Source: Candidatus Latescibacteria bacterium 4484_107
GTDB lineage: Bacteria > Latescibacterota > 4484-107
Direction of reading: 5' to 3'
Assembly (NCBI GenBank): GCA_002059205.1
Contig: MVCQ01000080.1
Span: 1-6,434 of the forward strand
DNA length: 6,434 bases
Shown here piece by piece: positions 5,470-6,434 of this stretch. A model generated the notes under the pieces. The model saw only the letters and a program-made list of their open reading frames with translations. It did no database searches and was not told where the DNA came from. The number at the start of each line of letters is the position of its first letter. Within the stretch, counting starts at the first letter, position 1. The translations under genes were made by a program, and so were the position numbers.

Positions 5470-5874
5470 ATGCTCATAGGAAAACGGCGAAAACGTCCCG
5501 ATGTGGAAATCCCGACCAGTTCGATGGCCGATATTGCCTTTCTGCTCCTCATCTTTTTTCTCGTGACGACCACGATGAATATGGACAAAGGCATCGGCAT
5601 GGTGCTTCCGCCCACCGGCTCGGGCAAGGAAGTCCCCAAAAAAAATATCTGCCACGTCTGGATCAACGCAGCCGGGGAGATCGCCCTAGAGGGAAACATC
5701 GTTCCGCTCTCGGTCATTCGGGGAGACATCAAACGCCGGGTCGCGGAAAATCCCAACCTGATCGTTTCGCTTAAATCCGACCGGGAAACGGCCTACGAAG
5801 TGTTCATAGATGTATTGGACGAGCTCAAGCTGTCCGGATCCGAGCGCATTTCCATCGCATCCCCCGAAGAATAG
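5470..5874 (+). CDS. exbD: ExbD/TolR-family biopolymer transport protein (first copy)
   Basis: A 134-residue single-pass inner-membrane protein: basic cytoplasmic N-terminus (KRRKRP, 5-10), conserved PTSSMADIAFLLLIFFLV (15-32) opening the one membrane helix, then a periplasmic domain of about 95 residues. D21 in the helix is the family's essential proton-carrying aspartate. The frame could begin at TTG 5455, but TTGGAG there is better read as the Shine-Dalgarno sequence (GGAG 5457-5460) for ATG 5470, nine bases on. With ExbB it should form the proton-driven motor. The periplasmic part (INAAGEIALEGNIVP ... LIVSLKSDRETAYEVFIDVLD) matches the usual ExbD fold. It follows exbB and precedes a second, distinct exbD, an arrangement common in Bacteroidota-like and related groups. 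ExbD versus TolR cannot be settled without the client protein. Confidence 0.9.
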   Translation: MLIGKRRKRPDVEIPTSSMADIAFLLLIFFLVTTTMNMDKGIGMVLPPTGSGKEVPKKNICHVWINAAGEIALEGNIVPLSVIRGDIKRRVAENPNLIVSLKSDRETAYEVFIDVLDELKLSGSERISIASPEE

Positions 5875-5891
5875 ACAAAATGAAAACAGCA

Positions 5892-5956
5892 ACCTCGGAG
5901 ACACGAAGCACATCGACTCCCTTTTTCTGGGGACCGCCGCTTCGTAACTCCGTGGT
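5892..5956. repeat. Imperfect inverted repeat between the two exbD genes
   Basis: Left arm acctcggagacacgaagc (5892-5909) pairs with right arm gcttcgtaactccgtggt (5939-5956) at 15 of 18 positions around a 29-base loop, filling most of the 108-base gap. The arms resemble a cttcgt-ctccg-ggt unit placed head to head. There is no T-run after the right arm as strong as a terminator's (only tctttttccc at 5961-5970). In the transcript it would form a sizeable stem just before the second exbD, which itself has a weak ribosome binding site. Possible roles are an RNA-stability hairpin or partial attenuation, or simply an extragenic repeat. Confidence 0.55.
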
Positions 5957-5982
5957 GAGTTCTTTTTCCCGGAAAATTTGCT

Positions 5983-6393
5983 ATGCGGTTTAAACGAAAA
6001 TCAAAAGTAAGACAATCCATCCCCACCAGCTCCATGGCGGATATTGCATTTCTTTTGTTGGTCTTTTTTATGGTTTCCACCGTATTCGTGCGATACAGGG
6101 GACTCCCTGTGATGCTGCCCGATGCGGAAAAAACGCAGAAGATCGAGACCAAACGAAACATCACCCACATCTGGGTGTCGCCGGCCGCAGAGGTAATGAT
6201 CGACGATATGCTGGTGAAAGATATGCCGACGTTGATGCGTGTTGTGGCGAATAAAATGCAGGAAAATCCCCGGATCATCGTCTCCATCAAAGCGGACAAG
6301 CATGCTCCGTATGGAGCGATCTCAGATGTGATGGAGGAATTGAGGCGGGCCGGAGCGCTCAGGATCAATTTTGCCACCAAGCGGGAAAAATAG
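5983..6393 (+). CDS. exbD: ExbD/TolR-family biopolymer transport protein (second copy)
   Basis: A 136-residue ExbD paralogue with the same plan: basic N-terminus (RFKRKSKVR), PTSSMADIAFLLLVFFMVST (14-33) opening the membrane helix with the key aspartate D20, and a periplasmic domain ending in a basic tail. The membrane segment is nearly identical to that of the first copy, while the periplasmic domains share only the general pattern (HIWVSPAAEVMIDDM ... IIVSIKADKHAPYGAISDVME). This points to an old duplication followed by divergence where the client is contacted. No strong Shine-Dalgarno sequence precedes ATG 5983 (only ggaaaa at 5971-5976), so translation may be weaker than that of the first copy or helped by upstream translation. 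Two unequal ExbD proteins may form a heterodimer in the ExbB pore or serve two clients; this is inference. Confidence 0.9.
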   Translation: MRFKRKSKVRQSIPTSSMADIAFLLLVFFMVSTVFVRYRGLPVMLPDAEKTQKIETKRNITHIWVSPAAEVMIDDMLVKDMPTLMRVVANKMQENPRIIVSIKADKHAPYGAISDVMEELRRAGALRINFATKREK

Positions 6394-6434
6394 AACGGGA
6401 TTTTAAAAATTGGACTCTGAGACTTCAGGCAATC
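6394..6434 (+). other. Window end; possible start of a next gene
   Basis: The last 41 bases hold no terminator. A TTG at 6410-6412 opens a frame that stays open to the window edge for eight codons (starting M-D-S-E-T-S-G-N), without a clear Shine-Dalgarno sequence in front. From operon logic a TonB-like transducer or another motor partner could follow, but nothing in these bases identifies it. Confidence 0.2.

Overview
The window looks like bacterial chromosome from a Gram-negative organism of moderate GC content. It carries an ExbB/ExbD proton-channel operon, which only makes sense with an outer membrane or a TonB/Tol-type periplasmic machine, and its TPR protein has a Sec signal peptide. 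Gaps between genes are short but filled with degenerate palindromes and short tandem-like repeats. That style, together with a TPR-ExbB-ExbD-ExbD order, recalls poorly cultured FCB-group-like phyla (Calditrichota, KSB1 or Latescibacterota type). This placement is an impression from gene order and repeat style, not a demonstrated assignment.

Left part (1-2431). After a repeat-bearing leader, two + strand genes form a likely operon: a YfcE/MJ0936-type metallophosphoesterase (115-609) and, 20 bases later, a uroporphyrinogen decarboxylase-fold protein of the MtaA/CmuA methyltransferase type starting at TTG (630-1715). It has a His-X-Cys...Cys zinc motif and lacks the HemE signature. Converging on them is a HAD-superfamily phosphatase of the Gph type (1751-2431, minus). 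I place its start at an internal TTG, not at the far-upstream ATG at 2662.

Middle (2432-3426, about 1 kb without an intact confident gene). The HAD-proximal 300 bases hold several palindromes and direct repeats, including a 10-bp-stem hairpin and a tandem GCGTGGGAACG-type palindrome. Next come a coding-like, probably broken minus-strand ORF (2702-2939) behind a near-consensus sigma70-type promoter (2988-3016), a coding-like patch of uncertain strand (3013-3247), a + strand intrinsic terminator with no intact gene in front of it (3267-3294), and a candidate promoter for the next operon (3338-3366).

Right part (3427-6434). Four + strand genes in a row: an exported TPR protein, an ExbB/TolQ/MotA-family channel protein, and two different ExbD/TolR-family proteins. 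The products should form an inner-membrane proton-motive-force motor (ExbB pentamer with ExbD) with a periplasmic TPR partner. A TonB-like transducer would be expected next but lies outside the window. The three gaps inside this operon are unusually long (103, 122 and 108 bases), and each contains a degenerate repeat.

I see no mobile element with a recognisable transposase, no CRISPR array, and no rRNA or tRNA. I found no clear-cut novel system. The most unusual content is the 2432-3426 interval and the repeats at the operon junctions.
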